Source: an uncultured Clostridia bacterium (GTDB lineage: Bacteria; Bacillota; Clostridia; Oscillospirales; Ruminococcaceae). Taken from it: a DNA stretch of 64,000 nt. The DNA is taken from positions 1-64,000 of the forward strand of contig CAOKWH010000008.1 of assembly GCA_948473085.1 (NCBI GenBank), read 5' to 3'. The notes under the pieces were generated by a model. The model was not told the origin of the DNA. It did not search any database and saw only the letters and a list, made by a program, of their open reading frames with translations. The position numbers were made by a program, and so were the translations under genes. Below, one piece after another: positions 20,151 to 30,569 of the stretch. Numbering within the stretch: the stretch's first letter is position 1; every line of letters starts with the position of its first letter.

Positions 20151-20192
20151 AAAGGGCCTGTCTCCCCTTTTGGGAAACAGGCCCTGAAAATT
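20151..20192 (-). terminator. Rho-independent terminator
   Basis: gggcctgt...acaggccc stem with T-rich 3' flank on the minus strand. Confidence 0.65.
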
Positions 20193-20195
20193 TTT

Positions 20196-23100
20196 CTATT
20201 CCTCCACCCGGACTTTAATGCTATCTTTTTTGCCCGAGGCCGGATTTCTTACTGTAATAGTAACTTCCCCTTCCTGTACCGCATATAGGTTTCCATAGTC
20301 GTCCACTTCCACAATATCGGCATTGCTGCTTTCAAACTCCAGGTCGGTATTGTCGGCATTATCGGGGGAAAGACGAATGCTCAGCTCATACTCCTCCCCT
20401 ACATCCAAACGCAGGGGATTATCCTCGTAGATGGTAATCTCCTTCACCAGAACTTCGCTGGTGCCGCCCTCTACCACAACAATACAATCGGCATAAAATT
20501 CGCCGTCACTGGTTTCCGCTGTTATCACACATTCTCCCTCACCCTTGGCGGTTACCTTACCGCTGCCATTGACTTTTGCCACCGTTTCATCGTCACTATA
20601 CCACTTAATTTCCACATTGGCGCCGGAAGGGCGCACAGAGGCTTCCAGTGTGACTGTTTCACCCACCTCCAGATAAAGCTCCTCCTCATCCAGCCAAAGA
20701 TCCGTTATCTCGTCGTCATCCTCACCCCCTTGATTGGAGGAAGAGGACCCGCCACCGTTGTTGGACAGGCCGCTGCCGCCGGAGGAGCCGCCCAACTGCC
20801 GGAGATACTTGTTCGCCGCCGAGGCAATTCCCTCCGCCACACTTTGCTGATAGGAATCGCTGAGCAGCTTATTATACTCCCGTTCGTTGGTTAAAAAGCC
20901 CACTTCACACAGTACACCTGCCATCTGGGGATCCCGGGTAACATAGTACCGGCCAAATTTGGCCCCACGGTTATTGGTATTCATGGCACTGGATACATTG
21001 GCGGAAACATAGCCTGCCAAGGTCTTGGAATAGTCGTTAAAATAGTACACTTCGGTGCCCGCCGCAGAGCTGTTATTTGGGGCAGAATTGCAATGGATGC
21101 TTAGGTACATCACTGCATTTTTCTGCTTGGCATAGGCCAGACGGTCCTGTATCACATACTTTCCGCTGGATACCTGGGTATTCAGCAGGATAACATTGGC
21201 CCCCATGCTCTCCAACTCATCCGCCACCTTCTGGGCAATTTCCCAGGTAATCACCTTCTCCGGATAGGCAGGCAGGAAGCCCAGGGCACCCACATCGGTG
21301 CCGCCGTGACCAGGATCCACCACAATAGTAGCGCCATTTACCCCACCTGGCGGGTTGTTGAACCGGAACACCAGCTGGCCACTGTTATTGTAGAAAGCCC
21401 GATAGCCGATAAACCGCCCGGAGGTGTTCAGGGTAAGGGTTACCTTGCTGCCCGAACTGCTCATGGAAGAAAACAGGGGATTATCGGGCAGGTTCTGGCT
21501 GCTGGGAACGCTGTTGGTATAATTAAAGTCGACAGTAAAGGCGCTGCTTGTATATTTGGCACTATACGATACCTGTTGCCCTGTGGTGAAAATGACATCA
21601 GTAAACTGGTAGTTGCTTTCCACCTCTACATCGGTAACCGCATTGCCGCCTGGGGCAGAGCTTTCACTGACACCGGCAATATCGTCCCGATACACCCGTA
21701 CACCGGAAGCCAGCTTGTAGTAAGAATAGGTCTTGTCCCCATTTTTATAGATCAGTTCGCCGCCGACCGTGTAGTCCAGCGCCCCCTGGGGCAACGGGAA
21801 GTAACTGGGGTCGGACAGGTCGTTCAGGCTATTGGAGGGGAAGGTCTCAGCCTGGTCGGCCACTACCCGAATAGGGGAGCCATCCTCCACTACAATTTTC
21901 TTATTTACCTTGATATAGGCACCGGTTTTGTTGTTTTTGCTGCCCTGCGCCTCGCCATACACCACAATATTGCCAATATCCTGAATAGAATCGGTGGAGG
22001 CAGGGGCGGTATATATACCGGTGAACAGCCGGTAGGACTCATTCAGCCGGTCATCGGCTCCGGTTTCATCCAGCATCATGGGTACCGTCTGGCCGCCTAC
22101 TACTGCATAAACTGTGGCATCCTTATAAGCGGTAGCCGTAATGGTAACATGCATACCGCCATCCACCGACATGTTGCCTGTGGGGGATACATCCTTGATA
22201 ACCTGTACCTGCCGGGTGATGTTGTACACATCGGTTTTACCCTTGTGGGTAAACACAAACTTGTTCAGCCCTTCGGACAGGGGCATGTTCAGGGTAAAGT
22301 AACCATTCTGGTCGGTTGTAATTTCCTGATCGTTAATGGTAATTTTGGCCCCAGGGTCGGAAGCACCCATAAAGGTAACGCTCTGCTCAAAGGTTGTATA
22401 GGTCTTTTGCGCAGGAGAGGTTACAGCCAGCTCGGTGAGGATGTGCTGGCGATTGAGGGTATCATCATAGTAATCCAGGACAGCGGAGGAGCTGCCCTCC
22501 AAATCCTGCTTAAACCGGGCCAGGTTGTCATACACATCTCCACTACAGCCGGTCAGATTCTCCGAGGCAATGAGCTGCAGCGCCAGCTGGTCATATTCGG
22601 TCCAGCCTGCCTCCTCCGAGCAGGCCTTGCTGGAATAGTGCAGGATATACAGGGGAATATCACAGGCATTCGCCTGCTCCCCCCACCAGGCCACAACCTT
22701 TTTATAAGGGATGGTGGCGCTGGTGGTAGCGCCGCTGGCCTGCACCAGCACAAAATCCACATACCCCTTTTGCATATAGGAGAGGTTATCGGCATTGCCG
22801 CTGTATTTGGCTGTATAGTTTGCTGCTGTATCCGAGCCCTCCTCGTCGGTGGAGGCATTGGCCCACACCGGCACAGTAAGCATGCCCACCTGCTTGCCCG
22901 GGGCATTCTGGTGGATTTCACTGCTGAGCAGTTTTACTGCTGTATGGCTCATCTGGCCCATATAGTTCTGGTAGCCCATTCCACCGCCATACAGCTTATA
23001 ATCCAGATAGCTGCCGGGCTGAGTGTCGTTATAATAGCTATCCAGCAACAGTCCCTCCATATCATACCCCTGGGCAATGGCACTGCCCCGCTCCACCAGG

Positions 23101-23684
23101 CCGTTGATGGCATCGGCAGAGAGCGTTTCTATCTCGGTAATACTGCCGTTTTCCTCCTGGGTGAACATCTCATAAATGGCATAGAAATAAACGCCCTGTT
23201 CCCTGGCTTTCTGGGAGGCGTACTCCAGCACATCAAAATCCAAATCCACATAGGGCAGGCCGCTTTTCTGTTCCAGGCTTTTGCCATTGTAGGTCAGCGG
23301 GAAAATAACGGTATTCATGGACATTTCCTTCACAGCAGCAAAGGCGGCATCAATATCCGCCTTGACCTGGTCGGTGCTGGTACGGCCATCGGTGAGATAG
23401 TCCACCCCTGCTGTAATATACATCCCCTTCATATAGTCAGGGTAATTAAAGGCCACCGGAGGCAGTTCCCCCTCCCCATCAGGGGCAGGGCTGCCGCCGG
23501 GCCTGTCTTCCTGGGTATTGCCAGATATTACGCTGTTTACCGGAGCGTCAATTTCCTTATTCTTCAGCTTTTGGTAGGTCAGCACTCCGGAAACGACAGT
23601 AGCAACCAGCAGCAGGACACCCAACACGGTGGCTACTACCTTGCCATTTCTTAAAAATTTCGACAATTTGCGACTTCCTCCCAC
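20196..23684 (-). CDS. GHL10-like TIM-barrel - Amidase_3 (N-acetylmuramoyl-L-alanine amidase) - Ig-like (Big_2) surface protein
   Basis: N-terminal TM; MKGMYITAGVDYL (GHL10-like); TIVVDPGHGGTDVGALGF...LSIHCNSAPNNSSAAGTEVYYF (Amidase_3); C-terminal EITDLWLDEEELYLEVGETVTLEASVRPSGANVEIKWYSDDETVAKVNGSGKVTAKGEG (Big_2). Confidence 0.9.
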   Translation of the reverse strand: MGGSRKLSKFLRNGKVVATVLGVLLLVATVVSGVLTYQKLKNKEIDAPVNSVISGNTQEDRPGGSPAPDGEGELPPVAFNYPDYMKGMYITAGVDYLTDGRTSTDQVKADIDAAFAAVKEMSMNTVIFPLTYNGKSLEQKSGLPYVDLDFDVLEYASQKAREQGVYFYAIYEMFTQEENGSITEIETLSADAINGLVERGSAIAQGYDMEGLLLDSYYNDTQPGSYLDYKLYGGGMGYQNYMGQMSHTAVKLLSSEIHQNAPGKQVGMLTVPVWANASTDEEGSDTAANYTAKYSGNADNLSYMQKGYVDFVLVQASGATTSATIPYKKVVAWWGEQANACDIPLYILHYSSKACSEEAGWTEYDQLALQLIASENLTGCSGDVYDNLARFKQDLEGSSSAVLDYYDDTLNRQHILTELAVTSPAQKTYTTFEQSVTFMGASDPGAKITINDQEITTDQNGYFTLNMPLSEGLNKFVFTHKGKTDVYNITRQVQVIKDVSPTGNMSVDGGMHVTITATAYKDATVYAVVGGQTVPMMLDETGADDRLNESYRLFTGIYTAPASTDSIQDIGNIVVYGEAQGSKNNKTGAYIKVNKKIVVEDGSPIRVVADQAETFPSNSLNDLSDPSYFPLPQGALDYTVGGELIYKNGDKTYSYYKLASGVRVYRDDIAGVSESSAPGGNAVTDVEVESNYQFTDVIFTTGQQVSYSAKYTSSAFTVDFNYTNSVPSSQNLPDNPLFSSMSSSGSKVTLTLNTSGRFIGYRAFYNNSGQLVFRFNNPPGGVNGATIVVDPGHGGTDVGALGFLPAYPEKVITWEIAQKVADELESMGANVILLNTQVSSGKYVIQDRLAYAKQKNAVMYLSIHCNSAPNNSSAAGTEVYYFNDYSKTLAGYVSANVSSAMNTNNRGAKFGRYYVTRDPQMAGVLCEVGFLTNEREYNKLLSDSYQQSVAEGIASAANKYLRQLGGSSGGSGLSNNGGGSSSSNQGGEDDDEITDLWLDEEELYLEVGETVTLEASVRPSGANVEIKWYSDDETVAKVNGSGKVTAKGEGECVITAETSDGEFYADCIVVVEGGTSEVLVKEITIYEDNPLRLDVGEEYELSIRLSPDNADNTDLEFESSNADIVEVDDYGNLYAVQEGEVTITVRNPASGKKDSIKVRVEE

Positions 23685-23695
23685 AGGGGTTCTTT

Positions 23696-25261
23696 TTACA
23701 TCAGCTCAGCAAGAGCGTCCTTTTCCTCATCTACCTGGTCCTTTACAGCCGCGTTTGGCGCATAGAGGGAACGATAGCTGTACATGGCAAACCCGCCATA
23801 ATGGCTGCTTTTCCGGGCCTGGGCCACCATACGGGCCAACATATTGCTGTTTTCCACCCATTCATTCCGGCCAGAACCGGCCCATTTATCCTCCAGGCCA
23901 ATCTTGCTGGCAGAAATACCGATATAAAGCTCGATATTCTTATTTTCAATCATATTGTCCCACTCTTTTACTGTGGCAGAGAAGGGACAGGTATCATTTT
24001 CAAACCCATAGTACACCTGCGGGCAGATATAATCCACATAGCCGCTGCCCGAAAGCCATTTTTCCACATCAATATACTGTTCGTTATAGTTGATATCGGT
24101 GTTGCCCTGGGGGCTGATGCCAAACCTGACCGAGGAATCTATCCGCTTAATTTCGGCGTATGTTTCCCGCACCAGTTCGTTTACATTCTCCCGGCGCCAG
24201 GCGGCCAGCGACAACTTGCCTCCGCCGTTTTTGTATTCCTGATAAGTATCGCTGTCAAAGGCGGCGTCGGTGGTGGGGTAGAAATAGTCGTCAAAATGGA
24301 CACCGTCAATATCATACTTTTCCACCAGCTCGGCCACTCCTTCTATAATGTGGTTCCGGGCCAGCTCACTGCCGGGGTTATAGTAGATGCCCCCGTTATA
24401 TTCAATCACATCTCCGGTGTCCTCCACCAGCCAGTAGTAGGCCAAACTATCCTCATCCAGCTCATAACCACTGTTGGACGCAGTGCGGATGCGATAGGGG
24501 TTCACCCAGGCTTCAACCTTCAGCCCCCGGTCATGGGCTGCTTTTATCATAACTTCCAAGGGATCATAGCCAGGATCCTCCCCCTCGGTGCCGGTGATGG
24601 TATAGGACCAGGGGAAAACCCCAGATTCATACAAAGCATCCCCAAACGGGCGCACCTGAACAAAGACGGTGTTATAGTCATCCTTCATCACCTTGGTAAA
24701 GGCTTGTTTGATGGAGGCTTCAAACTCCGACTTAGATTTTTCTTTGATCATCGAAGCCAGATCCAGATAGGAAAACCACACAGCCCGCATCTCGCCGGAG
24801 GGGGCTTTGGAACTGGTTACCTTATCCGCCGGCTTGGAGCTGCTCTCCTTACTGGAACTGGAAAAAGCCGGTTTACTGGAGCTGCTCGTCTGGGAACTGC
24901 TGGATGCCATACTGGACGAAGAGGAGCTGGAAACCGCCGGCTGGCTGGAACTGCTCGTCTGGGAGCTGCTGGACGCCATACTGGACGAAGAGGAGCTGGA
25001 AACTGCCGGCTGGCTGGAGCTGCTCGACTGAGAGCTGCTGGACGCTGTACTGGACGAAGAAATCGACTGGGATTCGCTCTCTTCCTCATCCGGCTCCTCC
25101 TCCCGCTGGGAGGAACTATCCTGGTCGGCATCACTGTTAAACTGTATCGGCGCTGAGGAATAGAGCATATCCTGCTCCGGCGGGGTCTTTCCTCCATTGG
25201 AACAGCCTGGAAGGGTAAGCAACATGGACAGGGTGAGAAGCATGGCAAAAAACTTTTTCAT
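23696..25261 (-). CDS. Glycoside-hydrolase-like GHL10 (DUF187) lipoprotein with Ser-rich linker
   Basis: Lipobox LTLPGC; EMRAVWFSYLDLASM...DYNTVFVQVRPFGDALYESGVFPWSYTITG...DGVHFDDYFYPT. Confidence 0.92.
   Translation of the reverse strand: MKKFFAMLLTLSMLLTLPGCSNGGKTPPEQDMLYSSAPIQFNSDADQDSSSQREEEPDEEESESQSISSSSTASSSSQSSSSSQPAVSSSSSSSMASSSSQTSSSSQPAVSSSSSSSMASSSSQTSSSSKPAFSSSSKESSSKPADKVTSSKAPSGEMRAVWFSYLDLASMIKEKSKSEFEASIKQAFTKVMKDDYNTVFVQVRPFGDALYESGVFPWSYTITGTEGEDPGYDPLEVMIKAAHDRGLKVEAWVNPYRIRTASNSGYELDEDSLAYYWLVEDTGDVIEYNGGIYYNPGSELARNHIIEGVAELVEKYDIDGVHFDDYFYPTTDAAFDSDTYQEYKNGGGKLSLAAWRRENVNELVRETYAEIKRIDSSVRFGISPQGNTDINYNEQYIDVEKWLSGSGYVDYICPQVYYGFENDTCPFSATVKEWDNMIENKNIELYIGISASKIGLEDKWAGSGRNEWVENSNMLARMVAQARKSSHYGGFAMYSYRSLYAPNAAVKDQVDEEKDALAELM
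24850..25045. repeat. Tandem coding repeat (about 69-bp unit) encoding a Ser-rich linker
   Basis: Repeated QPAVSSSSSSSMASSSSQTSSSS units; DNA unit ctgctcgtctgggaactgctggaygccatactggacgaagaggagctggaaaccgccggctggctggaa. Confidence 0.8.
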
Positions 25262-25524
25262 TCTGTAATTTCCTCTCAAGTAAAGGGGGTATATCAGGCA
25301 GAGCCATATTAATATGGTGGCACTTGCTGTAAAAATCACTGCAAAGGAAGGCGAAATTTGTCAAACACCCTTGACAAGTTCCGGCTTTTTTACAATACTG
25401 TAAGAAGACAACCCAAACAACCTCTGTTGGTACACGGCCCAACAAAAAGGGTCTACTCATGGAATATTATACAATCTTTTGTCGAGTAAGGAAAGTAAAA
25501 AAATCATGAACAGGAGCGGATACC

Positions 25525-25896
25525 ATGTTTTTCATAGCTGGAACGGGAAATCAGAGTAAAAAACTGGGAAAAATCAACGCCCAACACTGCCCAAGCTGCC
25601 AGAGCTTTCAGGGCATGGAACTCATAAAAACCTATGGCTATGTCCATCTGTTCTTTGTACCGACTGTTAAATTTGATGTCAAGTATCTGCTCGTCTGCCC
25701 CCAGTGCGGCAAAGTTTATCAGCTGCAAAAGGAGGCTGGCCGGGCTTTGGAAAAGGGGCGCTTGCCCGCTCTGGCAGCGGAGCGTCTGGCCCCGGCTCCG
25801 GGGTATCAGGTACAAGATACCCGGTTTTGCCCCCGATGTGGCTCCGAGGTTTCCCCCGCCGACCAATATTGCCGCCACTGTGGGCAGCCGCTTTAA
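25525..25896 (+). CDS. Zinc-ribbon domain protein
   Basis: CPSC..C, LVCPQCGKVYQL and terminal FCPRCGSEVSPADQYCRHCGQPL. Confidence 0.82.
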   Translation: MFFIAGTGNQSKKLGKINAQHCPSCQSFQGMELIKTYGYVHLFFVPTVKFDVKYLLVCPQCGKVYQLQKEAGRALEKGRLPALAAERLAPAPGYQVQDTRFCPRCGSEVSPADQYCRHCGQPL

Positions 25897-25913
25897 TTTA
25901 TAAGCTGCAATCA

Positions 25914-25945
25914 GCACCCTGGAAAACAATCCCAGGGTGCTTTTT
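25914..25945. terminator. Terminator between convergent genes
   Basis: gcaccctgg...ccagggtgc ttttt. Confidence 0.75.
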
Positions 25946-25958
25946 ACACTCATTCGGC

Positions 25959-28601
25959 TCAAAAATCAGATAGATAGCGCTCCCCTTGCTCGATGGATGA
26001 AACGGTTTGATAGAACAGATCGGTATCATCCACATGGGGCGCAAACAGCTCCCCCACCAGCGCCCACACACAGGGCCCCAGCAGTGTAAAGCCCAGCACC
26101 ACCAGCCCCTGTATGCGATCCGGCGTAACGGTGCCCAAAATTTCCATTAAAGCCGGGTGGAATACGGCCAGCAGCGCCATTGCTCCCGAAATAAACACCG
26201 CTGCCACCAGCCGCAGGTTGCTGAAAATATCTACAGTAAACAGGCTGCGCTTTTCAGATTTACATTCAAAGCAGTGCAGCAGCTGGGTAAAAATAAGTGT
26301 GAGCAGCGCGCAACTTCCAGCCGCCTCTACCCTGCCGGACAGGCCAAACACGGTGGTGTAGGTGCCCAAAGTACAAAGGCCAATCATCAGCCCGCGAAGC
26401 AGGATGGTGCCAGCCAAGCCGCCGGAAAAAACAGAGTCATCCCGGCCCCGGGGGCGGCGCTGCATAATCTCCTCCTCCGGAGGTTCAAAGCCCAAGGCAA
26501 TAGCTGGCAGGCCATCGGTGGCCAGGTTGACCAGCAGCAGCTGGATGGGGCTGAGCACCACCGGCATGCCCAGCAGCATGCCCACAAACATGGTAACCAC
26601 CTCACCAATATTGCAGGAGAGCAGATAGCGAATACTTCTGCGGATGTTGGCATAGATGGTTCTGCCCTCCCGCACGGCCGCCACCAGGGTGGAAAAATCA
26701 TCATCCAGCAGGATAATGTCGGCCGCCTCCCGGGCCACATCGCTGCCGCTCTTGCCCATTGCCACCCCGATGTCCGCCTCTTTCAAGGCGGGGGCATCGT
26801 TTACCCCATCGCCGGTCATGGCGGTGACTTCGCCCAGGGCCTTGACCGCCTTTACAATACGCAGCTTGTGGGCGGGGGTAACCCGGGCAAATACGCTGGT
26901 TCGGGGCAGCTGGTCCCGCAGCTGCTCATCACTGAGGGCATCCAGTTCCTCCCCTGTCAGAACCCCTTCCGCCCCCGGCCGGAGTATGCCCACCTCCCGG
27001 GCAATGGCTGCCGCTGTCAGCTTGTGGTCCCCAGTAATCATAATGGGGCGAATATGGGCGGAAAGGCACTCCCGTACGGCCTGGGCGGCGTCCGGCCGGG
27101 GCGGGTCGGTAATGGCTGCCAGCCCCAAAAAGACCAGGCCCTCCTCCATATCCCGGCTATCGGCCGGCTTATAGGCAGCAGCAATAACCCGCATCCCCTG
27201 TTTGGCCAGCCGGTCATTTTGCTCCAACGCCCGGCGACGGAATACCGTATCCAGAGGGCGGGTTCCCTCCCCCTGATAAAAGCCTGTGCATTTGCGCAGC
27301 AGCACATCCGGCGCGCCCTTGGCAAATACAAACTCCCCTTCCGGCATCGTCACCCGCACCGACATCAGCTTCCGGGCCGAATCAAAGGGGCGCTGGCTGC
27401 GAAATTTTCTCTCTTTCTCCTGGAAGATGCCCGCCTTGGCGCCGGCAATCAGCAGCGCCGCCTCGGTGGGTTCCCCATCCGGTTTCCAGTTCCTGCCCTT
27501 ATCCGGAATAATGGAGGAGGCATTGCACACACAAAAGGCGGTAAGCAGCAGGTGTTCCCCTCCGGTCAGCTCCATTGCCTGCCGCTCTCCACGGCGAAAG
27601 CTCCCTTCCCGACTGTAGCCTTCGCCAGTAACTTCCAGCGACCCGTTGGCTGTCCATAACTGCTGCACAGTCATGCGGTTTTGCGTTAAAGTCCCGGTTT
27701 TATCGGTGCAGATAACCTGGGCACAGCCCAGAGTTTCCACAGCATGCAGGCTTTTCACCAGCGAACCCCGGCGCAGAATCCGCCGCACGGCCATCGCCAG
27801 CGATACTGTCACTATGGCGGGCAGCCCCTCCGGCACAGCGGCCACAGCCAGGGAGATACCCACCACCAGCATATCAAATGGGTCCTCCCCCCGAAGAATG
27901 CCAACCAGTGTCATCAGGGCACAGAGCAGCACACAGCCCAGGGCTATCACCCGGCCCAGCTGCTCCAATTTTAGGCTTAGGGGGGTCTTTTCCTCCTGTA
28001 TATTTTCCAGCATCCCGGCAATTTTGCCCATCTCGGTTTCCATTCCGGTGGCTGTAACCCTGCCCATCCCCCGGCCTTTCACCACAAGGGCGCCCATATA
28101 CAGCTTGGCGTCCCTGCCGGGGCTTTTTTCCACTGCAACCGACTCCCCGGTGAGCAGCGATTCATCACAGGCCAGCCCGCCCTCCCCAATCAGGGTGGCA
28201 TCTGCCGGGATTTTATCCCCGGCCCCCAACAGTATTAAATCCCCAGGCACCAGGTCGGCGGCTGGCACTTCCTTTTTCATCCCTTCCCGGAGCACCTTGG
28301 CAGTGGGCGCGGCCAACCGGCTGAGCGCTTCCAGCGTTTTTTCGGTGCGATATTCCTGAAAAAAGCCGATGAGGGCGTTGAGCAGCACAATTACCAGCAT
28401 GGCCAGAGCCTCTGTGCCCTCCCCCATCAGTGCAGACAGCCCGGCACAGACAATAAGTATCAGTGTCATCAAGTCTGCCAGCTGCCCGGCAAACAAGCCT
28501 GCCAAGCTTTTCCGCTTGCCCATCTGCACCATATTGGCGCCATATTGCCGCAGCAGGCGTGCTGCCTCGGCCTCGGTAAGTCCTGTTCGGTTCTGTGCCA
28601 T
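25959..28601 (-). CDS. Calcium-type P2 cation-transporting P-type ATPase
   Basis: CDKTGTLTQNRMTV, ESLLTGESVAVEK, TGDGVNDAPALKEADIGVAMG. Confidence 0.95.
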   Translation of the reverse strand: MAQNRTGLTEAEAARLLRQYGANMVQMGKRKSLAGLFAGQLADLMTLILIVCAGLSALMGEGTEALAMLVIVLLNALIGFFQEYRTEKTLEALSRLAAPTAKVLREGMKKEVPAADLVPGDLILLGAGDKIPADATLIGEGGLACDESLLTGESVAVEKSPGRDAKLYMGALVVKGRGMGRVTATGMETEMGKIAGMLENIQEEKTPLSLKLEQLGRVIALGCVLLCALMTLVGILRGEDPFDMLVVGISLAVAAVPEGLPAIVTVSLAMAVRRILRRGSLVKSLHAVETLGCAQVICTDKTGTLTQNRMTVQQLWTANGSLEVTGEGYSREGSFRRGERQAMELTGGEHLLLTAFCVCNASSIIPDKGRNWKPDGEPTEAALLIAGAKAGIFQEKERKFRSQRPFDSARKLMSVRVTMPEGEFVFAKGAPDVLLRKCTGFYQGEGTRPLDTVFRRRALEQNDRLAKQGMRVIAAAYKPADSRDMEEGLVFLGLAAITDPPRPDAAQAVRECLSAHIRPIMITGDHKLTAAAIAREVGILRPGAEGVLTGEELDALSDEQLRDQLPRTSVFARVTPAHKLRIVKAVKALGEVTAMTGDGVNDAPALKEADIGVAMGKSGSDVAREAADIILLDDDFSTLVAAVREGRTIYANIRRSIRYLLSCNIGEVVTMFVGMLLGMPVVLSPIQLLLVNLATDGLPAIALGFEPPEEEIMQRRPRGRDDSVFSGGLAGTILLRGLMIGLCTLGTYTTVFGLSGRVEAAGSCALLTLIFTQLLHCFECKSEKRSLFTVDIFSNLRLVAAVFISGAMALLAVFHPALMEILGTVTPDRIQGLVVLGFTLLGPCVWALVGELFAPHVDDTDLFYQTVSSIEQGERYLSDF

Positions 28602-28832
28602 TTTATACGCTCCCCTTTTCGGCATCGGCCGTTTTTTCTCTTTGTATCTATATTCTAAAAGGGGACAGGAATATGCTGCCGCTGCGATAACCGGGGCAGC
28701 TTGACTAAACTGCCCAAAGTACGGCCAATATCCTCCTTTTTAAGGGAGTACCGCCCAATATATTCGTCAAAATAGCTAAGACGGGCAGTTACCCCCAGAT
28801 AACTGCCCGCTAAGCCCTGAATTTTTTATATT

Positions 28833-29006
28833 TCATGATAAGAGGCTTGCAATAATCGTAATCATGCCGACCGATAATACACCCATGCTGAATACGACAA
28901 TTACTTTCTGTACCTCTCCCTCCCCCTTTACTGCCCTATCTATCTTATCCGAAAATAAGGCGCAGACAGCTGCAAAAATCATGAGCAACACCGAAAAAAT
29001 TTCCAT
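28833..29006 (-). CDS. Small membrane protein (hypothetical)
   Basis: MEIFSVLLMIFAAVCALFSDKIDRAVKGEGEVQKVIVVFSMGVLSVGMITIIASLLS; RBS ggagggg. Confidence 0.55.
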   Translation of the reverse strand: MEIFSVLLMIFAAVCALFSDKIDRAVKGEGEVQKVIVVFSMGVLSVGMITIIASLLS

Positions 29007-29172
29007 CGTTCCCCTCCACAAATCCCAATTCACTAAATCAAGTATAACACGCCGCCAGTACCATATCAAATTCAGTTTGTGGAAATTGCCAAGGCGCTGC
29101 CTAACAGTGCTTTATTGCCTTTATCCGATAGAAATACTATAATAATGGGTAACAAGAAAGGGGCGCATCAAA

Positions 29173-29472
29173 ATGGAAAAACAACTGTATATGATGATGA
29201 TAGAAAAAAGCAAGACCTACAATAGAATTACCAAAAAGATACTGACCGAACATGTGGAAAACATAAGGCGGTTGGATGAGGAAGGCAAGCTGGAAATCTG
29301 CGCAGTTTTTAAGGGATACCCGGGGATGGCGGGGATGTATATTTTACGAACCGAGAGCCGGGAGGAAGCAGAAGCCATTTGCAACCAGGAGCCATTGGTG
29401 GTGGGTGGATATGCAACATACAAACTGATAACCCTGCAAATTGCAAACCGGGAAAACAATTATTTGCTATAA
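29173..29472 (+). CDS. YciI-like protein
   Basis: LTEHVENIRRLDEEGKLEICAVFKGYPGMAGMYILRTESREEAEAICNQEPLVVGGYATYKL. Confidence 0.72.
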   Translation: MEKQLYMMMIEKSKTYNRITKKILTEHVENIRRLDEEGKLEICAVFKGYPGMAGMYILRTESREEAEAICNQEPLVVGGYATYKLITLQIANRENNYLL

Positions 29473-29508
29473 ATCGGGACATTTCTGCCTGTTTTTAGGA
29501 TATTTACA

Positions 29509-29538
29509 TTGACCGCACTGGCAGCGCAGGGGTATACT
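29509..29538 (+). promoter_or_regulatory. Sigma-A-type promoter
   Basis: TTGACC - 18 bp - TATACT. Confidence 0.5.
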
Positions 29539-29605
29539 AAAGGTATATCCCGTTCCCCATCCGCCCGGTTTTGGGCAGATGCCGGAACCAATCAGGAGGT
29601 TTTAA

Positions 29606-30544
29606 ATGGAAAAAATACTCAATGCACTGGTGCTGACCCCCGAGCAGCGCCAGCAGTTTTTGGATGCTGCCCCAGGGGCAGAGCAGCTGTTTGTGCGCGA
29701 TGCTACCATCACTCCCGAAGATTTGGCCGGGGTTACAGTCATGCTGGGCAACCCTTCGGTGGAGGCACTGCGCCAAGGAGGCCAGAGCCTGCGATGGATG
29801 CACACCCGCAGCGCCGGCGCTGACCAATACCTGGAAAACGGTGTATTATCTGAGCAAACCCGGCTTTCTTCATCCGTGGGGGCATATGGGCTTTCGGTAT
29901 CGGAGCATCTGTTTGCCATGCTGCTGGCCATTATGAAGCGCCTGCCGCAGTACCGGGATAACCAAGCCAAAGCGCTATGGCAGCGAGTGGGCACCGCCCG
30001 CACCTTGCAGGGAGCGCAGGTACTGGTGGGCGGCGCCGGGGATATTGGTTCCTCCTTTGCACTGCTCTGCAAGGCAATGGGTGCCAAAACTTTGGGCATC
30101 CGCCGGAACATCCACCAGCCAGTACCAGGCATTGATAGCCTGCACACCCTGGCGGAACTGGATGACCTGCTGCCCCAGTGCGATGTGGTGGCGCTGGTGT
30201 TCCCCCGTTCCCAAGAAACGGACAATCTGATGACCTATGAGCGCATTCTGCGGATGAAGCCGGATGCTATCCTGCTCAACGGCGGCCGGGGCACAGCTGT
30301 GGATTGCGCCGGCCTGGCCCAGGCAATGGCCGAAGGGCACCTGTATGGCGCCGGGCTGGATGTAACCGAACCGGAACCTCTGCCAGCCGGCCACCCGCTC
30401 TGGAAAGAACCCAGGGTACTGATAACCCCACATGTAGCCGGTGGCAACAGCCTGGATATAACCGCAGTAAAGATCGCCGACATTGCTCTGGAAAACCTGA
30501 AGCATTACCTAGCGGGAGAACCGCTGAATAACCTGCTGAAATAA
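29606..30544 (+). CDS. D-2-hydroxyacid dehydrogenase family protein
   Basis: LVGGAGDIGSSFALLCKAMGAKTLGIRR, PDAILLNGGRGTAVDCAGLAQAMAEGHLYGAGLDVTEPEPLPAGHPLW. Confidence 0.93.
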   Translation: MEKILNALVLTPEQRQQFLDAAPGAEQLFVRDATITPEDLAGVTVMLGNPSVEALRQGGQSLRWMHTRSAGADQYLENGVLSEQTRLSSSVGAYGLSVSEHLFAMLLAIMKRLPQYRDNQAKALWQRVGTARTLQGAQVLVGGAGDIGSSFALLCKAMGAKTLGIRRNIHQPVPGIDSLHTLAELDDLLPQCDVVALVFPRSQETDNLMTYERILRMKPDAILLNGGRGTAVDCAGLAQAMAEGHLYGAGLDVTEPEPLPAGHPLWKEPRVLITPHVAGGNSLDITAVKIADIALENLKHYLAGEPLNNLLK

Positions 30545-30569
30545 GCCAAACCTTCCGGCTACAAGCGAA

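Noticed and set aside
21306-23654. 782-aa + strand ORF antisense to the GHL10-amidase gene
   Set aside because: Same artefact; minus-strand protein is well supported, no RBS or domain for the + ORF
24807-25248. Alternative-frame ORFs in the Ser-rich repeat (e.g. MELVTLSAGLELLSLLELEKAGLLELL)
   Set aside because: Low-complexity translations caused by the tandem repeat
26157-27659. 500-aa + strand ORF antisense to the P-type ATPase
   Set aside because: Codon-bias shadow ORF
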